Of a DNA stretch of 64,000 nt, positions 43,668 to 55,200 are shown in pieces (the stretch's first letter is position 1; each line of letters starts with the position of its first letter). Location of the stretch: the NCBI GenBank assembly GCA_948470475.1, contig OX419341.1:12326306-12390305 (forward strand), in the 5' to 3' direction. The DNA comes from Galaxea fascicularis (lineage: Eukaryota; Cnidaria; Anthozoa; Scleractinia; Euphylliidae). Both the position numbers and the translations under genes were made by a program. The notes under the pieces were generated by a model. That model searched no databases, was not told the origin of the DNA, and was given only the letters and a program-made list of their open reading frames with translations.

Positions 43668-43760
43668 CCATGGGTAGTCATGTGTAGTGATGAGTAGTTA
43701 TGGGTAGTGCTAATAGTAACGGTTAGTGACTAGGAGTAACGTGTAGTTATATGAAATTAT
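43668..43760. repeat. Short remnant of the 20-bp satellite
   Basis: GTAGTGATGAGTAGTTATGG and GGTTAGTGACTAGGAGTAAC are units in the same orientation as 40008-40430. Confidence 0.75.
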
Positions 43761-44109
43761 GGTAAGCGAGGAGGCATAAAACGGGTCACTTTTGGGGAGG
43801 GTTACCATGGTACAAATGAGGATATGGGACCCAAAAGGCCCTTTCTTGTACCACGAGACTGCGATTCCACTGGTCAGTTTCGTGCACAATCGTAAGTGAT
43901 GCGAAGGAACGTGAAGTGTCAGTTTTATCTCAACTCTCATTTAATAAATGATTTTTTGACTACAGTTTAAGACTGGAATAGTAGGTCTTTATCGACAGTT
44001 AACAGTTACTTACTGGTAAAACAATGTTGGCAGATCACGCGAAGCGTTATTTATCAAACGCTGAACACGGTAAACTCGCATGATTCCTACATTCAGGGGA
44101 CAATATAAC

Positions 44110-44515
44110 TGAATGCTACAGTTAATTAAGGGACATGAAATATTTGTCACTTTCAATATGGCGGTGTTTGTTTCCGTTTTTCCTTGCGTTTAGGTTTGGC
44201 ACAGTTTGCGACCCATCGAGGGTGGCAATGACCTCAATATTTAGTGAGATGGTTCTTCGTTTTAATTACATTGTTTAGTTAACCAGGAATTGAATTGTAA
44301 AGCTTCTTTATTAGATACCTGAATGCTACAGTCAAGAGACATTTCACTTTCAATATGCCGGCGTTTGTTTCCGTTTTTCCTCGCGTTTTGGCGCATTTCG
44401 CGACGCATCGAGGATTGCAATGACCTCAATATTTAAAGAGTTGGTTCTTCATTTTATTGACATTGTCTAGTCGATCATGAATGGAGTTGCAAAGCTTCCT
44501 TAGCAGCAATTTCGG
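44110..44515. repeat. Two-copy tandem duplication, about 210 bp
   Basis: CTGAATGCTACAGT, TTGTTTCCGTTTTTCCT and CAATGACCTCAATATTTA recur at a spacing of about 210 bases. The stretch 44516-45330 to the right contains nothing I recognise. Confidence 0.75.
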
Positions 44516-45337
44516 CTAGATTCAAGTCTGGAGACTGTGTTGGCTACTTCATGGACGTTGTTTCGTTTTTATCTTGGTACTTTTCCCCAGCATGCGAATA
44601 GGGGCAACGCAAAGGAGAACTGATAACCGCTGATAAGTTCAAGAACAGCTATTGGTTAATGTTTCACGGTGTGTTCATTGAGATATGAAGCATGCAGGAA
44701 GTTTGGAGAGCATGAAAGATGTGTAAGAGTTGCTCAAGACATAGCCCAGGTCAACACTACCTTCTTATGTGCTCTCGAACTTCCCAATTGCTTCATATCT
44801 CCATGGTAGATGAACTCACCTTTGATGCATGAACCAATAAAATATTGTTTTCAACACAGTAGTTTGAATATTGTCTAAAGAAAAATTCCCTCTCCTACAT
44901 CATCAGTGTACATAATAGGACTATGAGGCATGCTTTTAAAGTTCAATGTAACTACACGAATTTATCAGCTATGTTATAAAAAAGGTATAGTTATAGCTAC
45001 AATAAAATTAATGTTTTAACTAAGTCAAATTTTCTTTTGTTATACAGGAGACACGCTATACCTCTCTTCAGAGAAAAGGATGTCCATTTCTCTCAGAAAA
45101 TGAGGATGATAATGATGGGATTGAGTGGATTTACTCATGCTCCTGTGACAAGCAGTGAGGTGATGAGGTGGCTGCATGAGGGTCCTCTGTAAACATAACA
45201 CATACAGGTACATGAACACTGTAGCTGTTAAAAGGCACATCAACTTGGATGTTTTTTTTTTATATAAACTTATAATAACAGTGGTGATATGCATTCAGTG
45301 TACATAAATTATGTGAGTCTAATATTGCTAAAAAATT

Positions 45338-45499
45338 AGGGCTGTGCTCAAGCGGCACCCGGTCGCCCCTGGCGACTTACTTTTGCCATCGGGCGACCAG
45401 GAAATATTAGTTTTTGCACCAAACTTATATGCTGGGTGCCCTGGATTTCAAGGGTTTAGAGGTTTGGGCACCCAACTACTTCTCTTAGAGCACAGCCTT
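45338..45499. mobile_element. MITE with AGGCTGTGCTC ends
   Basis: AGGGCTGTGCTC at the left pairs with GAGCACAGCCTT at the right, and an inner GGGTGCC/GGCACCC pair is also inverted. About 160 bp. No target duplication is evident. Confidence 0.7.
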
Positions 45500-45668
45500 G
45501 AAAATGTGGTCAGTATAGCTGGTATGGTAATTCATTTCCTCTATTTCTCTTGTTAATTTTAGGTGTTAGAGAGGGAGGCTTATTATTATTATTTTTTAAA
45601 CAGGAAATGCAGTTTTAATCAGTGGGAGGTCCGTAGTCCCCTTTTCTGTTCTGTGGGCCAACAGCCCA

Positions 45669-45907
45669 GGGCCCGGTTGTTCAAAAGCCGATTAACCTAA
45701 TCCAGGATTAGCGTAAACTTTGGTTGCAGTTTTTAACTTTTGGATGAAAGTTGTTTGCGCTGCTTTTTGTTTCTCAGGATTGACTTTCCCTAATCTAAAC
45801 TTTTGCAGAGTATCAGCATTGAACAACGTTTGGGAATAGAGAAATAACCTCCTTGATTTATTTTTAATCTTGGATTAGTGTTAATCGGCTTTCGAACAAC
45901 CGGGCCC
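45669..45907. mobile_element. 239-bp MITE with GGGCCCGGTTGTTC ends
   Basis: Inverted ends GGGCCCGGTTGTTC...GCCGATTAA and complement, plus inner AATCCAGGATTA / TAATCCAAG. It is flanked by CCA/TGG, extending the inverted repeat, with no clear duplication. Confidence 0.8.
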
Positions 45908-46200
45908 TGGGCCATAGCCTCCTCTCTCCCCGCCGAAGCTTGTGAGTAAACAACCAATGACCCCATTTCAGTGAATTATACTATTCCTTTTTATTAAGGG
46001 GAATACAGTTCCTTCGCCGGAACTGTTAGCTTGGATTTTAAATCTCTTTGATCGTTGAGTGGTGATAAATGTAATGAATAATGCGAAATTCATTTTCCTT
46101 TTCAGAACAGAAAGTTCTTCATTGTAAAGTATGGTGCCTTGCGGGAAGCATCAAGTAACGCTGGCAAGTGGGTGCACACCTCGGCCAGACTGAAGAGGTG

Positions 46201-46242
46201 TGGGCCCATAGACATTATTCATAAATGGCTGCCAATTCATCA

Positions 46243-46273
<31 letters not shown>

Positions 46274-46399
46274 AGCCTCGTTAGCATGTGTTAACTTGAA
46301 AAGAATTCTTGCCCTGATGTGAGGCTTGGTAGGCTAATTTGCACAATAACAAAACAAAAATAAAACAGCCGCCATTTATGAATAAGGTCTATTGGCCCA
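46201..46399. mobile_element. 183-bp foldback MITE, 8-bp TSD with one mismatch
   Basis: The element 46209-46391 has inverted ends of about 70 bases starting TAGAC-TTATTCATAAATGG and containing TTGTGCAAATTAGCC. The flanks are TGGGCCCA and TTGGCCCA. Eight-base duplications suggest a hAT-type element. Confidence 0.85.
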
Positions 46400-47825
46400 A
46401 ACACCAACCTACTGCTAAAGTAGGTCGGTCCTCCCTCTTTGGGGGACTACAAAGTCTTTGTTATTGCAAATGTAAGTCATGATAAATCATCTTTGACATA
46501 ATGCAAGGTATGTTTTACTAAAGACCAACAAATTCCCAATGTTTTTACCGAAGATAGGTGTGACTTCATTAACTGAAAAACAAAACAAAACAAAAACACA
46601 ACTTGGCATTCTAACAGCCTTGTAGCTGGGGAGACAGCAGGAAGAGGGGAGTACTCATTGTAAAATCTTGATCAAATGGGAAATTGGCAGAGAGATGAAA
46701 TCAGAGCGGTATTAGTCTTTTTTTCTTCCTCGTTTCTTTGGTTCATTCTACTAAAACCAGACGATGATTGTTTCTGTTTGCGTGTGCTGCACACATCCCT
46801 TGGGGGAAAAAAGCAAACGTCTAAAACAATTTTTTTGTTGCAGGAGGAGTGATGAAGGAGAAGGAGAAGTGAATAAAGAGAAGAAGAATGAAAAGAAGAC
46901 AAAATTTACTTGTCGTTTCCAATAAAGGATCAAACATGATTATTTGCGCTAATTGTTCACGCGCATCCCTACTGCGCACGAAATCCATGATGCAAGGTCA
47001 TGCCACGTTAGCCATCCAGCACGTGCAATGAGAAAGAAACCTAAGCAAGTATAAGGATGGTAGCTGTTGCATCCCCTTCGCCTTCAGTTTACTCTCGTAA
47101 ATGGTCGGTGACCCCTACTTTTCTTTCCAGACTGAACAGATTTTATTTACAATTATCTCTGCGTTGTCCAAAAATGATCAAGAAATCAATGTGGGAAGTT
47201 AAAAAAAAAATCAAGATTTCTATGAATGGGACGTCGAATCCTGCCATCTTGCGGCTGCAAGGCGTGTGAAAGTATGGTCGCTAGATGCGAACTTGTCCTT
47301 TACGGAACCTCACCAGTTGACTTAAGTTCAATAAATAGGTCCACTTAAACAATATTTGGCAAAGACTTAATTGCACAAACCGTTCCATTTACTTAAAGGG
47401 TTGGTCACTTTCCACATGTAATAGTTCAAGGGCCGTTTTAGTGTCAAGTACTGATATGCATCCCAGTTTTATCAGTTGTGCAGTTGGATATAACTTACTG
47501 GCAAGGTGCCGGTTTGGGAAATGTTACTGTAATTAACTTTACATTTCTATGTTGGCAAATAAAGGGATTGAGTGAGATGAGCTCAATTTTCCCGTGATAA
47601 GTAAATCTAGCCGGCACACGGATAATGCGTCGAGTAACAAAGGTATCAAAGCAAACGGTGTACTGTATCAGGAGTATTCAAGCGCGCCGGGTGTTATACA
47701 TCAAGAAAATTAGTTCCGTAGAACGAATTAATTTGACTGAAATTAGAAAGCTTAAAAGCGTTCTAAAGGCGACTTTATGGTGTAAATAGTATGAAACGCG
47801 TAAAGTTTGCGGCTTGCTTTCTGCG
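46400..47825. other. Intergenic, nothing recognised
   Basis: No conserved frame or resolved repeat was found between the MITE and the repeat upstream of PLRG1. Confidence 0.35.
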
Positions 47826-49160
47826 GTTGTTATGGTAATGGTGGAAAATGCGCCATTTTAGCGCGAGCCCACCATCTAAAATTTACTTCATTGGCGGCTA
47901 CTGTTTTTGGCCTCTTCAAGGGAATCACTATTTCTGGCATCTACTACATGTTACAGTCCTCTTTTCTCACAAACTGCTACATTTTGCAAAGTTTTGTGGT
48001 TGCATTCTACACGAAGTAGTCTTCAGGCCGTCGAGTGACTACTGCACGCCACAAAGTAGTGTCCGGCACAATAAACATGGTTGAACACTAGTACATGCTA
48101 AATTCTGTCAGGTGAAACACTTGAACAGTGAATATTGTTCTTCAAATTGTTGTTTAAGAACGATTGGTTCAACATTTGCTCTGCGAATGTGACTAGATTG
48201 AAGGATCCGTGTTACTAACGGGTTGGGCGTGTTAACGAAAAAGAGTGTAGCGTAACAAAAGTTTGCAGTTTGGCGTTTGTTAATTTTGTGTACCGGCTGC
48301 ATTTGTTTTAAATTGTTCAACTTTGAAAATGTCGTAAAATAGAGTTTAGAGTGTCTGTGGACCAGATAATTTCTTGTTTACTGTAATGGTGATGGTCATG
48401 GTAAAAAATGCGCCATTTTAGCGCGAGCCCACCATCTAAAAATTACTTCATTGATGGCTACTGTTTCTGGCCTCTTCAAAGGAATCATCGCCTCTGACAT
48501 CGACTACATGTTGCAGTCCTCTTTTCTCACAAACTGCTACATTTTGCAAGGTTTTGTGGTTGCATGCTGCACGAAGTAGTCTTCAGTCCGTCGAGTGACT
48601 ACTGCGCGCCACAAAGTAGTGTCCGGCACAATAAACATGGTTGAATACTAGTACATGCTAAATTGTGTCAGGTGAAACACTTGAACAGTGAATATTGTTC
48701 TTCAAATTGTTGTTTGAGTACGATTGGTTCAATATTTGCTCTGCCAATGCGACTAGATTGAAGGATCCGTGTTACTAACGGGTTGGGCGTGTTAACGAAA
48801 AAGAGTGTAGCGTAACAAAAGTTTGCAGTTCGTCGTTGCAAGTCGTCAATAGGCTGATTTAGCAAGGCAACGGGAACCTCACTTGACGACGGCGCGCGCA
48901 GTGCAAATACCCAAATATGGTCAAATTAGAACAGAATCCAGACTATTCCGCTCGCTCTCCCGTCGTCATCTGACGTTCCCGTCCTGTTGCTAAATCAGCC
49001 TAATGTTAATTGCGTGTACCGACTGCATTTGTTTTAAATTGTTCAACTTTGAAAATGTCGTAAAATAGAGTTAAGAGTGTCTTTTGACCAGATAATTTCT
49101 TGTTTACTGTAATGGTTATGGTCATGGTGAAAAACAGGCCCTTTTTACCATACGCTTACC
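47826..49160. repeat. 560-bp tandem repeat, two copies plus stub, upstream of PLRG1
   Basis: Copy one starts about 47826 and copy two about 48386 (for example CGCCATTTTAGCGCGAGCCC at 47851 and 48411). A third start (GTAATGGTTATGGTCATGG, about 49108) diverges after some 30 bases. Copies differ at scattered positions. Copy two alone contains the MITE at 48850-49002. The array ends about 90 bases upstream of the PLRG1 start codon, so it makes up the proximal promoter region. Confidence 0.88.
48850..49002. mobile_element. 153-bp MITE inserted in repeat copy two
   Basis: TAGGCTGATTTAGCAA and its complement form the ends, with further complementarity inside (ACGGGAACCTCA versus TGACGTTCCCGT). The other repeat copy lacks it and serves as an empty-site comparison, although the bases just left of the insertion also differ. 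Confidence 0.85.
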
Positions 49161-49247
49161 ACCTAAAATTTCCTTTATTGAAGGCTTAGGTTAAACCAGT
49201 CATACCAGCGGTTCAACGCCTAAATCATGCGCGATATTGCATTCAAC

Positions 49248-49256
49248 ATGGCTGAG
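49248..49256 (+). CDS. PLRG1: PLRG1 exon 1, three codons
   Basis: ATGGCTGAG followed by the donor GTTAGT. Only three codons (MAE), matching the very short start of the family before the KHSVHTL signature. An upstream in-frame ATG at 49227 would add seven residues and is less likely. Confidence 0.85.
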
Positions 49257-52200
49257 GTTAGTAGCTTGCATGTGCGAGCAGAGTTTTGTTTAGTTTCTAC
49301 ACTTTTTTTTAATGATTATTCCCTTTTTCAGGATATTATAAAGCATTCTGTCCACACACTGGTGTTTCGATCGTTGAAAAGAAGCCATGATATGTTCCTT
49401 CATGATAATTCTCTGCCGCTAAAGAGAGATGACAAGAGGTAAGAAGAATTTTGTTTGTATCAATTTCTTCTCAGCGATCGGATGGAGAACTAAGGGATAA
49501 AATATTTATAAATCTTGTTATAGAAGTACTGAGATTTACTATAAACAAAGTTGACAACTAAATATGGCTCGCCACAGACAAGACTCACTGGAAACCGGTC
49601 GTTTCGCCAACGAATCGTTTCGCAAACGGTCAGTTCGCAAACGCCTAATAGTCAGTTCGCAAACGTCGATTCCAACGTACTACAACTAGCTCAACTTACG
49701 CATCGATAATACTAAATTAAGATTCACATGTAAACTGGAAACGATACAATCTTAAAATACTACAACTTGCGTAACTTGAAATCGTGTTTCCTATACAGAC
49801 TGTTGATTTGGCGATTCCAACGTGCTACAACTAGCTTAAACATACGTGTTGATAATACTAAGTTAAGATTCATATGTAAACTTGAAATGATACAATCTTT
49901 AAAATACTACAACTAGCTTAACTTACTATAACTATAACATTAAATTACATTGCAAAGATCATTTCGCATCAGCTGGGCCATTTAGGTGTGAACATGTCTT
50001 AGGAGCTGAATGGCAGTCTTCTGGCTGTTGTCATATTGCTCCTAGATGTCAAAGAGCCTGGCTTGGAAGCTTCTATATAGTTTGTGCTGCACACACTTCA
50101 GTTTTCTGTTTGAAACAAGCCCAATGGTGATGGCAGTTATTCTGGTCTCTCTGTCAAGTAGCTCGATCAATGAACACAGGGGAAGTCCACTCTGTTGACC
50201 AGCTCTTCTGTTTGGAGCATTACGCCATCCTTCTATATCGTTGTTCATGTCAATTGGCTGTCGGTAGACGCTCCAGTCCTTGGGTGTGAAGATGGCATTC
50301 TCGACCCTTTGCCTTTTAATGTAGTCTACCAGATCACCTGTTGCAGCCTGAACAAAACGTGAACACAGCTTTGTTGTTCTTTCTAAATCGTGGCTTCTTG
50401 TTGAAGTCGTTTTAAGGTTTGCAGATATTGAAGGCCAAGAAAACAAAAAGGCTCAACAGAATGTCACTTTGCCAAATGTTCAACCACAATTCAATCACTT
50501 TGTTCATTACCAGGTTAATAATCAAGTGACCAGCAAGCAATGTTGCTTTTTACAAGTCCTGTTATTCATGGTAGTCAATTCAGAATTTCTATCAACAGCT
50601 GTAATCAATGGCAACTCTAGAAACTGAGGTGAAGCCTTCTCCAAAGAGATACAAAAGGCTAAAAGCACCGGATTCTGATTCAAATCAGAAAGTCTGTTGT
50701 GAGCTGATGTTCACAAAAAGCTGTTGAGCTGTCAATGTTAAATTTTCTGTAAGCCATTAACTACCTATCTGTTTTGCAAGTTTTCAAATTTTTCAATTTT
50801 CTGGACAATGGTAATAAAAATACTAATATTCAGTATAAGCAGACAACTTATAGGCTGAAAAAAAATAACACTCTTTTAGTCAGAAATAGACAAATAAAAT
50901 ACACCTGTTGCCAATTAAGAATTGGCCAAAAAACAAACTTGAACATAAAATGTTGAAAAATCCGCAGCAAAATCTGATGCTGTTGTCAGTGTAATAAAGG
51001 GATGAAGATAGGCCTGCATGACTTCCACTCGAGTGTTTTTAGCCTTGTAGCCTTTTTAGGCTTTTGCTCTAACGAGTATGTCTTTTAGGGAACGCCCTTT
51101 CTAGCATGATATTAGTGGTGGCCCCAGGGGGGGTACTCACATAAAGTCCGGATAGGTGTGTGCCGCAAAGGGTCTTAAACCCTGACCCTATTTTAGGAAC
51201 AATCCAACAAAAATTGATACCCTATTTAAGGCCCAAATCCGAAAAATGACACCCTATGCAAGGGAAGAACAAAAACTAATGGAGCCGCGTGCAAACACAC
51301 ACGGTTTCTGGCTTTGTTTCATGTCGCTGGAAAGAGCCGCCGTGAAACAAAAGCCGGAAAACTGTCAGTGTTCGCAGGCTAATGGGGGAGGGGAGAAACG
51401 TTGCGTGACGATCCAAATAACGACTAACCGCCACGCAAAAACAAAATCTTTTTAAAATCGCTTTGGCAATACTTTAACTTTGACAGATCATTTGTTTTCC
51501 GCTTAACTGGGTGTTTACACCCTGCTATTTTTGCTGATACAAATTTAGGCACCCTATCTAAGGATCACACCGGGACAACCAACATAGCCGAAAGGATACC
51601 CTATTTAAGGATCAAGAACCTCCAAAAACCATACCCTACTCCGCGGCACGTACCTATATAGCCCATATAGGGGAGTACCCCCCATGAAAACTTCAGCCAT
51701 GAATTTGATTGTAGGGTAGTGTTTGTTTGCTCGTTCAATGAACTGTGTTATTTCTCCTCTGCTTGTGTTCCAGAGGGAGAATATGTCGTCTATGTAGCAT
51801 TTCCAAACAAGTGGTTTGATTGCACTTTGGCCTAATTGATTTCTGTTTCAACTTTGGCCATGAAAATATTGGCAAAGGTGACTGCCATCTTTGTTCCCAT
51901 GGTGGTTCCATGTGTTTGGAGATAATTGTTTCCATTAAACTGGAATGAATTCTCTTGTAAAACAAGCCTGAGTGCATCTTTAAGTAGTGGAGTAGGGATA
52001 GGTTTTTTTTTCATAGAATGCATCTTATGCTCTGCATACTGTTTGGATTCCCTCCTCCTGTGGTATGTTTGTATACTAGCTCATTACGTCCATTGAAACG
52101 TGAAAAATCCCCTTTAAGACTTTCATTTTCTCTACGAAGTTAATGAAGTCAGTGGTTACTGGTATCTTTCAGATATGATCTATGCTGTTTTGCTATAGGC

Positions 52201-55200
52201 TGAGGAATTCTATCAACAAATGATGATAGTTTCTCTGTTGGGCCATCTCTTGGATGAATCCAATGTGCGCTCGAGCATTTGGGTTTGTTTCCATAAGATT
52301 GTGTGGTTACAAGTTTCCATGAACCAAGACACCCAGAAAAAAAGACAATGAACTTCACTCAATAAAACATTTATTGAGATAAGCCTATGTTTACGCCTGA
52401 CAAATAAACGTGTTAAATTTTCGCCTTGAGTAGAGCTACACAAAGGCGATGCAAGTGAATTCCTTCACTATGAACTAATGGATTTCCACTGTTTACATCA
52501 GCGAGTGTTCCTTAGAACTTTTTCTTTTGATTGACAGTTTTAAAAGAAATTGGCAAACCAGGACCTTAAAGATTCACATGTGAAAGGCATGACAGCCATT
52601 TTGAATTGAAATTTGATATTTGGTGCATGCAACAAAAACCTTTCTCTCTAGCACTCCCTGAGATTGTCAAATATATGCACAGTTAGTGGATTCTGATTGG
52701 TTTAGCTCTCCTGAGGACAATCAGAACAGGGACAGAATGCATGGGGTCTCAGCCAGTTTTGGTTGGCATGGTAGTCAGTGGGTTAAAAGTATACGCTTGA
52801 AGGGGCAATGTCATGCTATTTTTGTCTGCTGTAAGATGCTGAAAAAAATGTCTTCAAGCTGTATATTTACTCAGGACTTTGTTACCACTCTGAGACTAAT
52901 TGTGTTCTGTTATGGATGGTAAGGATTGAAATGGATTACATATTTTCTAATTTTTTTCAAATTCTCCCACGTCATCTTGAAGGCATGGCCAAAAATGTAC
53001 TATGGATGGCTTTTCCGGCAAAAAATTGATTGAAATGGAATGTTTTGACATGAGTAAATGTAATGTAACCCGCATATGACATCGAGTCCGGGAATCGAAC
53101 CCGGACCACATTGGTGGGAGGTGAGTGCTCTCACCACTGGGCCATCCCTGCTCCCCAGTAAAGGTCATAAGTAGCAATTTCTGTGAAGTTTGGGTCAGAA
53201 AACAGCAAGAACCCCACATTACAGTGTCCCTTTAATATTTAAAGGCTTCATTTTTTTTAACGAACTGTTTTTTAAAAAAAATTCGCTTTTGGGGGGTTTT
53301 GTAAGAGGTTTCCAATTTTTGGGTTGTCTTAAAAATACAGTCAAGATTATTGTTTGCAACTTGTTGATCCTCTGAGGTCAGTTGATTGTGATTTCCTAAG
53401 AGTAACTAATACTTAAGTAAATAGTACTTAATATAATTAATAAACGAATTACCTCATGGATAGTTCGCTTGTAAGATTGGTATTCATTCATTACAAGAAA
53501 TCACAAAGTCACTCATTCACTGCAATGTACTCTCACTTATTCATTTGTGATTCTTCACAACTTGTGAATAAAAATCTCATGCACTCGCCAACCATGAAGT
53601 AATTGGTATTCGCAAAATGAAAGGAACAGGAGATCAATAATTGTTCAGATAGAACTTTTAAGAGTTTTGATGGACATTTGAGTTGCTAATGACCTAGCTT
53701 TCACCCAAAAGCCTAGCTTGGTTACAGAAAACAACAGTCACAACACTGCTCCCTAGATTTGGAGATACTGCAAAATTAAAACCTTTGGTCTATATGTAAC
53801 AACATAAGAATGTAATTTACGCTCACCAAATGATGCCTGTCACAGTTGGTTGTCTAAGCCACATATTAATAGACAAAACATAGAGGATGCAATCAATATG
53901 TCTAATAATTATTTGAAAATTAATATTGTTTTATTAAAAGTATTAATAGTTCAGTGAAGACAAATGAAACATTTAATGCAGTACATACTGATGTACTAAT
54001 AATATTATTTTTGTTTTTCTATTGCATCTTCATTTAGTGATCAAGCAAAAAAGGCCTACAAGATTTGTGATGAGTATTTTATGGTTAAGGATTTGGTGTT
54101 ACCAAAAGAGAATTTAGCTGCCAATAAAAATCCAGTGACTGGAGCATACCCTTCAAATCAAGGTAGAGTATTGTGTCAATAAACCGACAAGCTGAAATCA
54201 AATATGATGCAAGAAATAAGAATTACTGACTTCAAAAGTTGAGTGAGTAAACTCAGTAATAATGTTACACAAATTTGGCAAATTATAATACAGCTGAAAA
54301 AGGAAATTGTGAGGTAAAGTTAGTTTTTTACTAAACGTTTATTGTCATTCACACAAAGATTTTTGTAAACGTTTTTTTTTTTCTTTGTAATTAACTATTT
54401 TCTTTTCTTTATTAGCTGACAAAATGCTAGGAATGTTGTAACCTATCCTTTCCATTCTTAGTTTCAGATATTCCTCCACTGATAGAGGGAACTCACCCAT
54501 ATCCATCTGCTCCAGGTAACAATTTTGAACTTCACAATCTGCTGAGTTTTCATAGAGGCACAGTAAAGGAGAAAGCAAAGTTTTTTTTCCAAAGCTCTTG
54601 TGTGAATGCTTAAGTAATCACCTTTGCAAAAGTATAACAAAAAATAAAAGCATCGTGAGTAATGATAGGAACTAGGATGCATCTCATAAATTTGTCATGT
54701 TCTGCTGCAGGTGTGACATTAACTGCAGAAACAGCTGCTCTCAAAACTCATCCCTCGCATACTGGAGTACAACAGCTGATGTCTAATCTACCACCAACAG
54801 CTTCACGGTATGTATTACTGGCCAATTCCTGCTAAAGTACATTATCCAATCGGTTGGCTCATACTCTGTATATTAACTTAGACTGAAAAAATGTTTTGAG
54901 AGCTGCTTAGTAACCCCAGCCTACATGTTGAGGTTCAATTTTCTCTTTGGGTAAAAAATTTTTGAACCAGTTTAATTTGATTTTCCTTTGTCTCAGAGCC
55001 ATTACGTTACCATAATCTGTGATGAAGTACAACAAAAACATTAAACTGGTTTTAAAACCTAACCCTAACCCCAAAATACTTTTTTCACTAAAATGAATCT
55101 TTGCACCTGTTCAAAATGCATTGCGGCCATTTTTCCTTTTTCTAACAAATCCTGCCCTTTTATAGGCTTCAAACCAAGCATCTTTTGTTCACAACTGAGT

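Larger units (their letters stand above)
49439..54037 (+). other. PLRG1 intron 2
   Basis: This 4.6-kb intron holds a 145-bp tandem duplication (49665-49935), a MULE-type relic, a MITE with TACTCCC-type ends, a Penelope-like fragment and a tRNA-derived SINE. The stretches 50447-51100, 52450-53040 and 53230-54030 have nothing recognised. Confidence 0.9.
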
